Assembly: GCA_965219515.1 (NCBI GenBank)
Contig: OZ244776.1
Coordinates: forward strand, 3,720,001 to 3,784,000
Length of the DNA: 64,000 nucleotides
DNA from: Ilyomonas sp965219515
GTDB lineage: Bacteria > Bacteroidota > Bacteroidia > Chitinophagales > Chitinophagaceae
Reading direction: 5' to 3'
A program made the translations under genes and the position numbers. Of this stretch, positions 1 to 7,413 are shown piece by piece (the first letter of the stretch is position 1; every line of letters begins with the position of its first letter). The notes under the pieces are model-generated. The model worked only from the letters and a program-made list of their open reading frames with translations. It had not been told where the DNA came from and ran no database searches.

Positions 1-1
1 A

Positions 2-154
2 GAAAAAAATGCCGCTTTTATTGATGTCTTTCATCCAATGCTGAATGATGACGGAAAACTGCGGCCCGAATTATACAAAGAAGATATGCTGCACATGAAA
101 CCGGAAGGATACGCCATCTGGCAGAAAGTGATTGAGCCGTATCTGCTGAAATAG
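2..154 (+). CDS. SGNH/GDSL-type hydrolase, C-terminal fragment (cut by window edge)
   Basis: Only the last 50 residues are in the window; the open frame runs from base 2 to a TAG at 152-154. The end has the block D-M-L-H-M-K-P-E-G-Y, which matches the C-terminal DxxH catalytic motif of SGNH/GDSL esterases, followed by an amphipathic helix ending in PYLLK. Known members are acyl or carbohydrate esterases, often secreted. The substrate cannot be inferred because the N-terminal half is missing. It converges with the minus-strand reductase four bases downstream. Confidence 0.7.
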   Translation, partial: EKNAAFIDVFHPMLNDDGKLRPELYKEDMLHMKPEGYAIWQKVIEPYLLK

Positions 155-158
155 AAAA

Positions 159-809
159 TTATTTCTTTAATAACTTAAACGCATGACCTGTCCATTGGTT
201 GCTGACAAAACCAGGAATACACCATAACATGCATAGAGGCTCAATAGCGCGCGCTGCTTCTGCGGTTCCCATGTCTGCCGTTTCCCAGCCAAAAACATCT
301 AAAATACCAGTTACTGTTTGTTTAGCTTCGTCATCGTTACCAGCAATAAACATGGTGGGTTTTATATCGCCAAAATCAGGTTTATAGAAAAGTGCGCTGC
401 CTACGCTGTTAAAAGCCTTTACCAGCTTTGCTTCCGGCACCAATTGCTGCAATTGCTCCATCAGAGAAAAATTAATGTCTGAGGAGAATTTGAGCACGCC
501 ATTTACCGGCGCTTCCTTAGCTATTGGGTTGGTAACATCAATTACGGCTTTGCCTTTAAAATTTTCGATACCGGCTTCATTTATTGCAGTTTCTGCTGCA
601 TCGCCGCTTACGGCCAAAACCAGCAATTCTCCAAAAACTGCTGCCTCTTTAAATGTGCCTGTTTGAATATCTGGATTGTTGTTGCCAAATTCTACTACTT
701 CCGGTTTTGAAGTGTTTCGTGTGCCGAGCATCACTTCATAACCTTCATTTAAAAAAGCTTCAGCCAGCGTTTGGCCTACCGCACCAGAACCAAGAATACC
801 TGCTTTCAT
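159..809 (-). CDS. NAD(P)-binding reductase (F420-dependent NADP reductase-like)
   Basis: This 216-residue protein begins with a Rossmann dinucleotide-binding motif, GILGSGAVGQ, followed by a TRN motif after the second strand, which usually reads the 2'-phosphate of NADP. The middle holds DVTNPI and the later part VKAFNSVG, as in the NADPH-dependent F420 reductase / 'NAD(P)-binding domain' family (coenzyme F420 itself is not expected in Bacteroidota). It is therefore probably a cytosolic NADPH-dependent oxidoreductase with unknown substrate. It is transcribed away from ruvB; an imperfect palindrome at 847-874 lies between the two starts. Confidence 0.75.
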   Translation of the reverse strand: MKAGILGSGAVGQTLAEAFLNEGYEVMLGTRNTSKPEVVEFGNNNPDIQTGTFKEAAVFGELLVLAVSGDAAETAINEAGIENFKGKAVIDVTNPIAKEAPVNGVLKFSSDINFSLMEQLQQLVPEAKLVKAFNSVGSALFYKPDFGDIKPTMFIAGNDDEAKQTVTGILDVFGWETADMGTAEAARAIEPLCMLWCIPGFVSNQWTGHAFKLLKK

Positions 810-846
810 AGTATATTTTTTGTAAAATTATAGTGTAATCTGTTTA

Positions 847-874
847 AATGAATCCTTAAAATGTAAGGTTCATT
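847..874. promoter_or_regulatory. Imperfect palindrome between the reductase gene and ruvB
   Basis: AATGAATCCTTA (847-858) and TAAGGTTCATT (864-874) are inverted copies differing by one inserted T. The position, about 40-65 bases upstream of the reductase start and 45-70 upstream of ruvB, fits an operator. No regulator gene is adjacent, so this is only a candidate. Confidence 0.3.
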
Positions 875-919
875 TTCCAATCACTAACGATTTTAGTATT
901 TTTACTAATTCGTAAAATT

Positions 920-1963
920 ATGTCAAATCCGAATTTACAATCAGAAAAAGAAACTCTTTCTTCTGCCGAGAAAGAGTTTGAAAATACCATTCGGCCAACC
1001 GAAATTGATGATTTTTCGGGTCAGCCAACCATCATAGAAAACCTGCGTATTTTTATTAAAGCTGCCAAAATGCGCGGCGATGCGCTTGATCATGTTTTAT
1101 TTCATGGCCCGCCGGGTTTGGGCAAAACAACATTAAGCAGGATAGTAGCAAATGAACTAAGCGTAAATATCCGCGAAACATCGGGTCCGGTAATCGAAAA
1201 ACCGGGCGATCTTGCCGGGCTTCTTACAAATCTGGAAAAAAATGATGTTCTTTTTATCGATGAAATTCACCGGCTGAGCACGGTTGTAGAAGAATACCTC
1301 TATGCAGCGATGGAAGATTACCGCATAGACATTATGATTGACAGCGGACCAAATGCACGTAGCATTCAGTTAAACCTGCAACCATTTACGTTGATTGGTG
1401 CAACTACCCGCAGCGGTTTGCTTACGGCTCCTTTGCTATCCCGCTTTGGCATTAAATCGAGACTGCAATATTATACGGCTGATGTGCTGCAAAAAATTAT
1501 TGTCAGAAGCGCCGGCATTTTAACAACCGGTATTACTGTTGATGCAGCCATGGAAATTGCCGGACGCAGTCGCGGTACACCACGTATTGCCAACGGATTG
1601 CTGCGTCGGGTGAGAGATTTTGCCCAGGTTTTAAACGATGATAAAATTGACATTGGCATTACTCAGCATGCGTTGCGGGCTTTAAATGTGGATGAATACG
1701 GGCTTGATGAAATGGACAATCGCATTCTCAGCACCATAATTGAAAAGTTTAAAGGCGGGCCGGTTGGCATTACCACAATTGCCACTGCCGTAGGCGAAGA
1801 GCCCGGCACATTGGAAGAAGTATATGAGCCATTTCTGATACAGGAAGGTTTTATGCAACGCACACCGCGCGGCAGAGAAGTAACTTACAAAGCCTACAAT
1901 CATTTAAAAAAAGAAGGTTACCAAAACAGAGAAAATAACCAACACACACTGTTTAGCGTATAA
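920..1963 (+). CDS. ruvB: Holliday junction branch migration helicase RuvB
   Basis: RuvB is the hexameric AAA+ motor that, with RuvA, drives branch migration of Holliday junctions in recombination repair. The 347 residues match the family length. Walker A GPPGLGKT lies at about residues 63-70 and Walker B with DEIHR at about 114-118; the sensor region GATTRSG and the arginine-finger segment SRFGI follow. The C-terminal winged helix ends in QRTPRGR, typical of RuvB. The ATG at 920 gives the usual short N-terminus. The gene stands alone; ruvA and ruvC are not adjacent. Confidence 0.97.
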   Translation: MSNPNLQSEKETLSSAEKEFENTIRPTEIDDFSGQPTIIENLRIFIKAAKMRGDALDHVLFHGPPGLGKTTLSRIVANELSVNIRETSGPVIEKPGDLAGLLTNLEKNDVLFIDEIHRLSTVVEEYLYAAMEDYRIDIMIDSGPNARSIQLNLQPFTLIGATTRSGLLTAPLLSRFGIKSRLQYYTADVLQKIIVRSAGILTTGITVDAAMEIAGRSRGTPRIANGLLRRVRDFAQVLNDDKIDIGITQHALRALNVDEYGLDEMDNRILSTIIEKFKGGPVGITTIATAVGEEPGTLEEVYEPFLIQEGFMQRTPRGREVTYKAYNHLKKEGYQNRENNQHTLFSV

Positions 1964-1997
1964 ATTTATAAAATTGCAGATTACTGTTAAAACGAGA

Positions 1998-2035
1998 GGG
2001 TTATGTTCTTATAAAACGTGTTAAGAACATAACCC
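1998..2035. terminator. Perfect 14-bp stem hairpin after ruvB
   Basis: GGGTTATGTTCTTA at 1998-2011 is the exact inverse of 2022-2035, with a 10-base loop. It starts 35 bases after the ruvB stop. There is no T run, so it may be a 3'-end stabiliser or a non-canonical terminator. The rest of 2036-2418 has no gene or RNA that I can recognise. Confidence 0.45.
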
Positions 2036-2418
2036 AACCAGAGAAATAATTTTGGTATCAGTTAATATCTGGTAATATGGCAGCTAAAACCGGAGAGATA
2101 ATGGTTGCTGGATCGTTGTCAGTTCGGTTGCAGCCCCTTAGTGCGTATGTATAAAAATGAAAAAAATGGTAGAATCATCATTTTCAGGGGCGAAAATAAT
2201 AGAATTTTTCTTTTGTACAACAATTTCTTAATTTATTTTTAGTTTTTTCAATTGCTAAACAGGCTCGTCTCTTTTATGAATTGTGAAAATGAGCACTCAT
2301 TCTTTATAAAAAACTCTTATTTTCTTTTTATTTTTTTTGTATAAAGACATCAGGCTTCAATACACGATTACATATTGAGAAAGCCTTTAAAGTAGGGTTT
2401 TTGTATTTACAAGTCATT

Positions 2419-2455
2419 AAAAAAGGCAAAATCAGCTATTGATTTTGCCTTTTTA
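2419..2455. terminator. Rho-independent terminator downstream of rplQ
   Basis: The inverted repeat AAAAAAGGCAAAATCA / TGATTTTGCCTTTTT (2419-2434 and 2440-2454) has A and T runs on both sides, so it can work in both directions. It lies 20 bases beyond the rplQ stop on the minus strand and closes the ribosomal cluster. Confidence 0.8.
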
Positions 2456-2474
2456 TTTTTACAATAAAACTTCT

Positions 2475-3047
2475 TTATTCTTCTGTCTTTTCTTCAGCAG
2501 GAGCTGGTGCTACATCTGTAACCGGCTCGCCGCCAGGCGTTTCATTCGTAACCATTGGCGACTCAGTTGTTGGCTGCGTTTGTGCAGGTACAGCAACTCC
2601 TCTGTTGCCGCTTCTGCCGCGTCGCGTTCTGCGTGCCGGTTCTGCGGCAGCACCAATATTTTTACCGTAAATATCGTTGAAATCTACCAGTTCAATCATG
2701 GCTTTTTCGGCATTATCGCCAACGCGGATGCCTAATTTAATAATGCGCGTATAACCACCGGGACGGCTGGCTACTTTAGGACCAACAACCGTAAATAATT
2801 CTTTTACCGCCGTTTTATCGTGCAAATAACTAAACACAATTCTATGATTGTGGCTGATAACAGTTTGATTATCGGTTTTCTTTGTTTTTGTAATTAAAGG
2901 CTCAACATACGTACGTAGCACCTTAGCCTTTGCCAGGGTAGTAACGATACGCTTATGAACAATTAACTGACTGGCGAGGTTGGCAAGCAAAGCATCTTTA
3001 TGTGCTTTTTTTCTGCCCAAATTGTTGATTTTGTCTCCGTGACGCAT
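2475..3047 (-). CDS. rplQ: 50S ribosomal protein L17
   Basis: The protein opens with MRHGDKINNLGRKKAHKDAL, the L17 signature. The conserved core covers about residues 1-125. It is followed by a low-complexity tail of about 65 residues, rich in Arg, then Pro, Thr and Glu (ending PAPAEEKTEE). Such an acidic extension is seen in L17 of several Bacteroidota; bacterial L17 is otherwise about 120 residues. It is the last gene of the cluster, 195 bases after rpoA, with a terminator-like hairpin in the gap and a strong terminator after it. Confidence 0.96.
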   Translation of the reverse strand: MRHGDKINNLGRKKAHKDALLANLASQLIVHKRIVTTLAKAKVLRTYVEPLITKTKKTDNQTVISHNHRIVFSYLHDKTAVKELFTVVGPKVASRPGGYTRIIKLGIRVGDNAEKAMIELVDFNDIYGKNIGAAAEPARRTRRGRSGNRGVAVPAQTQPTTESPMVTNETPGGEPVTDVAPAPAEEKTEE

Positions 3048-3193
3048 GACGTTTTAATTTGAAAATGGACTCATTTGAAAATTTGAAAACGAATTCAAAC
3101 TACAAATGCATCCGGTTAAAAATATTTCCTGCACCGTGTCAGGGATTTGCAGCAAACGCTTTTGCTTTTTACAAAAGCTATTGTTATCGACAT

Positions 3194-3228
3194 AAAAAAA
3201 GTAGTAAGCAAATCTTGTTACTTACTAC
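3194..3228 (-). terminator. Hairpin with U run between rpoA and rplQ
   Basis: On the minus strand, GTAGTAAG and CTTACTAC (3221-3228 and 3201-3208) form a stem followed directly by seven Ts (3200-3194). It sits 14 bases after the rpoA stop and before rplQ, so it may cause partial termination or mark a processing site between the two genes. Confidence 0.5.
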
Positions 3229-3242
3229 CTTTTACTTGTTAC

Positions 3243-4244
3243 TTACTTATCAATATCGTCTAAACCCATTTTATGTAAATCCATCCCGAACTGCAAGCCT
3301 CTTTCGTGAAGCACCTGGTCAATTTCGCTTAATGATTTCTGACCAAAATTGCGGAATTTCATCAGGTCTTCCTGTTCGTACTGAACCAATTCGCTTAGCG
3401 AATTGATTTTTGCAGCTTTTAAGCAATTGAAAGCACGAACCGAAAGATCCAAATCTTCTAACGGCGTCTTCAATACTTTGCGAAGCTGAAGAACCTGCTC
3501 ATCTACGACATCTTCTTTCTTATCTTCTTTATTGTCGAATGTGATGTTTTCATCAGTAATAATCATGAGATGCTGAATGAGAATGCGCGATGCCTGTTTT
3601 ACCGCATCTTCAGGATTAATGGTGCCATCGGTAGAAACTTCAAGCATCAGTTTTTCGTAGTCGGTGCGCTGTTCCACGCGATAATTTTCCACACCATATT
3701 TCACATTTTTAATAGGTGTATGAATTGAATCAATGGGAATGTATCCAAATACGGAATCTTTTACTTTATTTTCTTCTGCCGGAACATAGCCACGACCTTT
3801 TGCGATGGTGAGTTCAATATCTAATTTGGCAGAGGCGTCCAGCGTACAGATAACCAATTCAGGATTCATGAGCTCGAAGCTTTGCGTAGCTTCTGCAATG
3901 TTTGTTGCGGTAAACTCTGTTTTGTTACGAACAGACAATGAAATTTTTTCACTGCTGATATCATGATCGCCTTTCTTTTTGAAACGAACCTGTTTCAGGT
4001 TTAATATCATTTCGGTAACGTCTTCGGTAATGCCTTTTATGGTGGCAAACTCGTGTTCAACACCTTCTATTTTAATGCCCACAATAGCATAGCCTTCTAA
4101 AGAGCTTAATAAGACCCTGCGCAACGCATTGCCGATTGTTAAACCGAAGCCTGGTTCAAGCGGGCGAAACTCGAACTGACCTTCAAAATCTGTTACTTTT
4201 TGTAATACAATTTTGTCCGGTTTCTGAAAATTTAATATTGCCAT
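3243..4244 (-). CDS. rpoA: DNA-directed RNA polymerase subunit alpha
   Basis: This 333-residue protein has the standard alpha-subunit layout. The assembly domain occupies about residues 1-235, with the LRRVLLSSLEG motif near residue 42. A linker follows, then the C-terminal domain at about 260-325 containing LDLSVRAFNCLKAA and FRNFGQKSLSEI, the DNA- and activator-binding helices. The order rpsD-rpoA-rplQ is the conserved alpha-operon order. The 136-base gap to rpsD is long and holds a diverged pair of the palindromic element described elsewhere. Confidence 0.98.
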   Translation of the reverse strand: MAILNFQKPDKIVLQKVTDFEGQFEFRPLEPGFGLTIGNALRRVLLSSLEGYAIVGIKIEGVEHEFATIKGITEDVTEMILNLKQVRFKKKGDHDISSEKISLSVRNKTEFTATNIAEATQSFELMNPELVICTLDASAKLDIELTIAKGRGYVPAEENKVKDSVFGYIPIDSIHTPIKNVKYGVENYRVEQRTDYEKLMLEVSTDGTINPEDAVKQASRILIQHLMIITDENITFDNKEDKKEDVVDEQVLQLRKVLKTPLEDLDLSVRAFNCLKAAKINSLSELVQYEQEDLMKFRNFGQKSLSEIDQVLHERGLQFGMDLHKMGLDDIDK

Positions 4245-4259
4245 AATATTTTGTGTGCA

Positions 4260-4376
4260 GCCTCAGCCCTCTAAGAGGAGTTACGAAGCGTTTTATTTTT
4301 AAATAACTTGGTTAATCATGTAAGAACTTAAACAGAAAGCGGCTCCTAAACCTATCTTTAGGATTGGGAGCTTGCT
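4260..4376. repeat. Diverged inverted pair of the GC-rich palindromic element (rpsD-rpoA spacer)
   Basis: On the minus strand of 4260-4291, CTCCTCTTAGAGGGCTGAGG resembles CTCCC-TTTA-GGGG-TTGGGG. At 4342-4374 a plus-strand partner contains CTTTAGGATTGGGAGCTTGC. The spacer begins with AAGCGTTTTATTTTTAA, close to AAGCGATTTATTTTAA in the better preserved pair at 6112-6211. The two pairs therefore look like copies of one composite element of about 100 bp, this one older. Confidence 0.5.
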
Positions 4377-4380
4377 TTTC

Positions 4381-4986
4381 CTACTTACTATACAATTCTA
4401 CAATCAGTTGTTCCTTAATGTTTTCAGGAACGCTTTCACGTTCAGGATATGTAATAAAAGTACCCTGCTTTTCATTATCGTTCCAATCAAGCCAGTTAAA
4501 TTTCGGGTTCCGTCCGCGAATTTGGCTGGTAATTGAAGTGTTGGTTAATGCTTTCTCTTTCAAACCGATTGTATCGCCGGGTTTTAACTGATAAGATGGA
4601 ATGTTTACAACATCGCCGTTTACGGTAACATGCTTATGGCTTACCAACTGGCGGGCTGCCGGGCGGGATGGCGCTATACCCATGCGAAACACGGCATTGT
4701 CTAAACGCGCTTCCAGCATTTTAATCAGGTTTTCACCGGTTACGCCTTTCCAGCGCGAAGCTTCTTCAAATGTGTTTCTGAACTGGCGCTCCAATATCCC
4801 ATAGGTATATTTCGCCTTTTGTTTTTCTTTTAACTGCAAAGCGTATTCGCCTAATGTTTTACGCTTGCGGGTTGCGCCATGCTGACCCGGCGGATTGCTG
4901 TTTTTTGTCAGCCATTTACCATTACCAAGAATCGGCTCGCCAAATATGCGGCTGATTTTGGTCTTCGGTCCTGTGTAACGTGCCAT
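4381..4986 (-). CDS. rpsD: 30S ribosomal protein S4
   Basis: The 201 residues begin MARYTGPKTKISRIFGEPI as in Bacteroidota S4. The S4 RNA-binding domain (about residues 93-155) holds LDNAVFRMGIAPSRPAARQL and SHKHVTVNG. S4 nucleates 30S assembly and binds 16S rRNA, and in many bacteria represses the alpha operon. The gene lies between rpsK and rpoA, the usual order. No Cys zinc-binding motif is present in the N-terminus. Confidence 0.98.
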   Translation of the reverse strand: MARYTGPKTKISRIFGEPILGNGKWLTKNSNPPGQHGATRKRKTLGEYALQLKEKQKAKYTYGILERQFRNTFEEASRWKGVTGENLIKMLEARLDNAVFRMGIAPSRPAARQLVSHKHVTVNGDVVNIPSYQLKPGDTIGLKEKALTNTSITSQIRGRNPKFNWLDWNDNEKQGTFITYPERESVPENIKEQLIVELYSK

Positions 4987-5074
4987 GTAAAATTTATTTT
5001 TTGATTTTTTAGTGACGGCACATGATCTGTAAAAATCTAAAATGAATCAGGTGCCCTTTTATGTTGTATTTTAT

Positions 5075-5137
5075 AAGTAATACGTTGTAAGTAACGGTCG
5101 GGATGATTCTTAACTTAAAACTTACAATGTATTACTT
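5075..5137. repeat. Intergenic inverted repeat between rpsK and rpsD
   Basis: AAGTAATACGTTGTAAGT (5075-5092) is inverted at 5120-5137 with one mismatch, around a 27-base loop. There is no T run. Similar hairpins built from words such as ACGTTGTAAGT or GTTATGAGTTATGAA occur at 38270-38331 and 47451-47495. Confidence 0.6.
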
Positions 5138-5145
5138 ACAACTTC

Positions 5146-5553
5146 CTATACTCTTCTCTTTTTCGGAGGGCGACAACCATTGTGAGGTAACGGGGTAATG
5201 TCTTTAATCATGGTGATTTCAATACCGTTTTGCGCCAAGGAACGAATGGCACCTTCTCTGCCGGCACCCGGTCCTTTTACATACACGTCTACCCGCTTCA
5301 AACCCGCATCGGTTGCTACTTTCGCAGCATCTGCGGCAGCTACCTGAGCAGCATACGGTGTGTTTTTTTTCGAGCCTTTAAAACCCATTTTACCGGCAGA
5401 AGACCAACTAATGACTTGTCCCTGCTTGTTGGTAAGAGAAATAATAACATTGTTAAAAGTAGCGCTGATATGGGCATCGCCGTACGCATCTACTTTTACA
5501 ATTCTTTTTTTGGCAGCGGCTTTTGCGCTGTTTTGCTGATTTGATTTTGCCAT
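5146..5553 (-). CDS. rpsK: 30S ribosomal protein S11
   Basis: The 135-residue product carries the S11 core: HISATFNNVIISLTNKQG, then GFKGSKKNTPYAAQVAA, and the C-terminal PHNGCRPPKKRRV. S11 forms part of the platform of the 30S subunit at the mRNA exit. The N-terminal 18 residues are Lys/Ala rich, as in relatives. It lies between rpsM and rpsD. The 166-base spacer upstream holds a GC-rich region with a CGCTC/GAGCG hairpin near 5610-5625. Confidence 0.97.
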   Translation of the reverse strand: MAKSNQQNSAKAAAKKRIVKVDAYGDAHISATFNNVIISLTNKQGQVISWSSAGKMGFKGSKKNTPYAAQVAAADAAKVATDAGLKRVDVYVKGPGAGREGAIRSLAQNGIEITMIKDITPLPHNGCRPPKKRRV

Positions 5554-5719
5554 AAAATAGTAAAGGTAATCCTGCCTGGTTAAGGCATTGTTTTATAAAA
5601 CAAAATCCCGCTCTTACCGAGCGAGACCTGGCAAACCCTCCGCCGGCTTTCTGAGCCAACATCCGGCGTTTATCCAGATATTACAAAACATTACGCGCAC
5701 AGCACGTAATGCAATGAAA

Positions 5720-6100
5720 TTATTTCTTAGGCGCTTTCTTTTTGCCGGCTACCGTCTTACGCTTTCCTTTGCGTGTGCGGCTGTTGGTGCGTGTTCGCTG
5801 ACCACGAACCGGTAAGCCTTTACGATGGCGCAATCCACGATAACAGGCAATGTCAAGCAAACGCTTGATGTTTGTCTGCACTTCGCTGCGAAGCTGACCT
5901 TCTACCTTAAACTCACTGGTAACAATGCTACGAATGGCAGCCTGTTCATCGTCATCCCACTGATTTACCTTTTTATCATAATCTATATTCGCCTTATCTA
6001 AAATATACTGCGCCGTAGAACGACCAATGCCAAAGATATAGGTAAGACCAATTTCCCCTCTTTTATTTTTAGGTAAATCAATACCGGCAATACGAGCCAT
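5720..6100 (-). CDS. rpsM: 30S ribosomal protein S13
   Basis: S13 contacts tRNA and helps bridge the subunits. The frame is open further upstream, but the family start MARIAGIDLPKNKRGEIGL places the ATG at 6100, giving 126 residues. The H2TH-like core (TYIFGIGRSTAQYIL) and the basic tail (RGQRTRTNSRTRKGKRKT) are intact. The upstream gap to rpmJ is a well preserved inverted pair of the palindromic element, which reaches to within 12 bases of this start. Confidence 0.97.
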   Translation of the reverse strand: MARIAGIDLPKNKRGEIGLTYIFGIGRSTAQYILDKANIDYDKKVNQWDDDEQAAIRSIVTSEFKVEGQLRSEVQTNIKRLLDIACYRGLRHRKGLPVRGQRTRTNSRTRKGKRKTVAGKKKAPKK

Positions 6101-6111
6101 AATGTAATTTG

Positions 6112-6211
6112 AAGCCCCCAACCCCTAAAGGGAGTTTGAAAGCGATTTATTTTAATGAATAATAATCTGGTTTTTTGCCCTACCCAAACCCTTTAGGGGT
6201 TGGGGGCTTTA
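6112..6211. repeat. Inverted pair of the GC-rich palindromic element (rpmJ-rpsM spacer)
   Basis: The 21 bases at 6112-6132 (AAGCCCCC...TAAAGGG) are the exact inverse of 6189-6209. Each arm also contains an inner palindrome, CCCTTTAGGGG, followed by TTGGGGGC. The right arm runs into the rpmJ stop codon (TTA at 6209-6211). As RNA the whole unit could form a very stable 21-bp stem between two ribosomal genes. The arms match the elements found inside the arginine genes. Confidence 0.85.
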
Positions 6212-6325
6212 TCCCTGACGCTGCTTAAAGCGGGGATTCTTTTTGTTAATAACATACAGCTTGCCTTTTCTGCGAACAATTTTGCAATCTGCACTTCTCT
6301 TTTTTACGGAGGCTCTTACTTTCAT
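6209..6325 (-). CDS. rpmJ: 50S ribosomal protein L36
   Basis: A 38-residue protein begins MKVRASVKKRSADCKIVRRK and ends in NPRFKQRQG. This is the L36 family. Only one Cys of the usual zinc ribbon remains, as in the Cys-poor (C-) form common in Bacteroidota. It sits between infA and rpsM, the standard order, and its stop codon overlaps the palindromic repeat. Confidence 0.95.
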   Translation of the reverse strand: MKVRASVKKRSADCKIVRRKGKLYVINKKNPRFKQRQG

Positions 6326-6369
6326 AACGTTTTATTTACTTTCAGCTTTCAACTTTTAGCTTCCAGCTA

Positions 6370-6588
6370 TTATTTGTATCTAAAAATGATTCTGCCTCTC
6401 GACAAATCGTACGGACTCATTTCGACCCCCACTTTATCTCCCGGTAAAATTCTGATGTAGTGCATCCGCATTTTTCCTGAAATGGTTGCCAGTATCTCAT
6501 GCCCGTTTTCAAGTTTTACGCGAAACATTGCGTTGCTTAATGCTTCCAGAATGACACCATCTTGCTTAATCAGCGGTTGTTTAGACAT
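6370..6588 (-). CDS. infA: Translation initiation factor IF-1
   Basis: IF-1 is a single OB-fold protein that occupies the ribosomal A site during initiation. Although the frame is open further upstream, the family start MSKQPLIKQDGVI fixes the ATG at 6588, giving 72 residues, the usual length. The motifs LSNAMFRVKLENGHE and SPYDLSRGRIIFRYK are diagnostic. infA is the first gene of the cluster here. The usual upstream partners secY and map are missing; a GtrA-like gene lies there instead. Confidence 0.97.
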   Translation of the reverse strand: MSKQPLIKQDGVILEALSNAMFRVKLENGHEILATISGKMRMHYIRILPGDKVGVEMSPYDLSRGRIIFRYK

Positions 6589-6685
6589 ATTTTTGGGAGC
6601 GCAAAGATAATGTTTTGAGAAGAAAAAAGGAAACTTTAAGATTATTTTATTAAGTAAGCCTGATTGCTTTTGTTTTACAACAGGT

Positions 6686-7189
6686 TCACCCAATCTGCCT
6701 GTTTGTCCGGAACGAAAAATACGTTTGGCTTATATAGCTGAACGCCACTACAAATATGGTAGTTACAATCTTTGACGGCGTTGGATACCAGCCGAGATAC
6801 GTGATAAAAAACCATAGAAAAATATAGTTGAGCAGGAAGCAAATGACCACAATAATAAAATAGCGTATCAGTTGCACCCTGCCCCGCAGGCTCGATTGGG
6901 GAAACACCACATAACGGCTCAGATAAAAACCGGTAAAAAAAGAAACAAAAGATGCCGTTATCAGCGAAGCCGTTGGTGCCGACATGATGTAAAAGCCAAG
7001 GTTGATGTTTTGTTTATGGTAAATGAAATTGTAGCTTAACGCAAACAGCGCAATATCAAGCAGCATATTGGCGCCGCCGCAGGCGGCATAGCGAAAGGTT
7101 TGCAACGGAATAAATTTGCGAAACGGCGGATGAAAAAAATCAACCATCTGCAAAATGATCGCTCGGATATTTTCGTGAACCTTGTACAT
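6686..7189 (-). CDS. GtrA-like membrane protein
   Basis: The 167-residue protein has four hydrophobic segments, at about 32-52, 66-90, 105-125 and 135-155, the GtrA topology. The first helix follows the typical FRYAACGGANMLLD block, and SRYVVF follows the second. GtrA-family proteins are thought to help move lipid-linked sugars across the inner membrane for cell-surface glycosylation. Its position directly upstream of infA is probably accidental. Confidence 0.8.
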   Translation of the reverse strand: MYKVHENIRAIILQMVDFFHPPFRKFIPLQTFRYAACGGANMLLDIALFALSYNFIYHKQNINLGFYIMSAPTASLITASFVSFFTGFYLSRYVVFPQSSLRGRVQLIRYFIIVVICFLLNYIFLWFFITYLGWYPTPSKIVTTIFVVAFSYISQTYFSFRTNRQIG

Positions 7190-7388
7190 GCTTGTCAGGA
7201 AGCCGCGAAGGTAAGATGTGAATTATGAATTGTGAGTTTGAAGGGTGAATGGTATCATTCGTAAATAATGTTTTATTTAGCCTTAACACGTAAACCCGTT
7301 TCCTGTATGAATATATCTGTTAAAAAATTTTACTCCGGTTTGTGTTTCAGTGTTATCATTCACCTCTCACCATTTACCCGACATCATC

Positions 7389-7396
7389 TATTTTTG
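7389..7396 (+). promoter_or_regulatory. -7 box of the argS promoter (TATTTTTG)
   Basis: The octamer matches the Bacteroidota -7 consensus TAnnTTTG exactly and lies 17 bases before the argS ATG. No clear -33 TTG was found at the expected distance. The short leader would support the ATG at 7414 over the upstream one. Confidence 0.5.
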
Positions 7397-7413
7397 CAGC
7401 CCAATTTTTTTGT

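Noticed and set aside
2439..2735. 98-residue plus-strand frame over rplQ
   Set aside because: Shadow of the rplQ coding sequence on the other strand, with no family resemblance.
5720..6121. N-terminally longer S13 starting at 6121
   Set aside because: The family start MARIAGIDLP is at 6100; the extra seven codons run into the palindromic repeat.
6589..6693. 35-residue N-terminal extension of IF-1
   Set aside because: IF-1 is about 72 residues in bacteria and the motif MSKQ marks the start at 6588; the extension overlaps the next gene's end.
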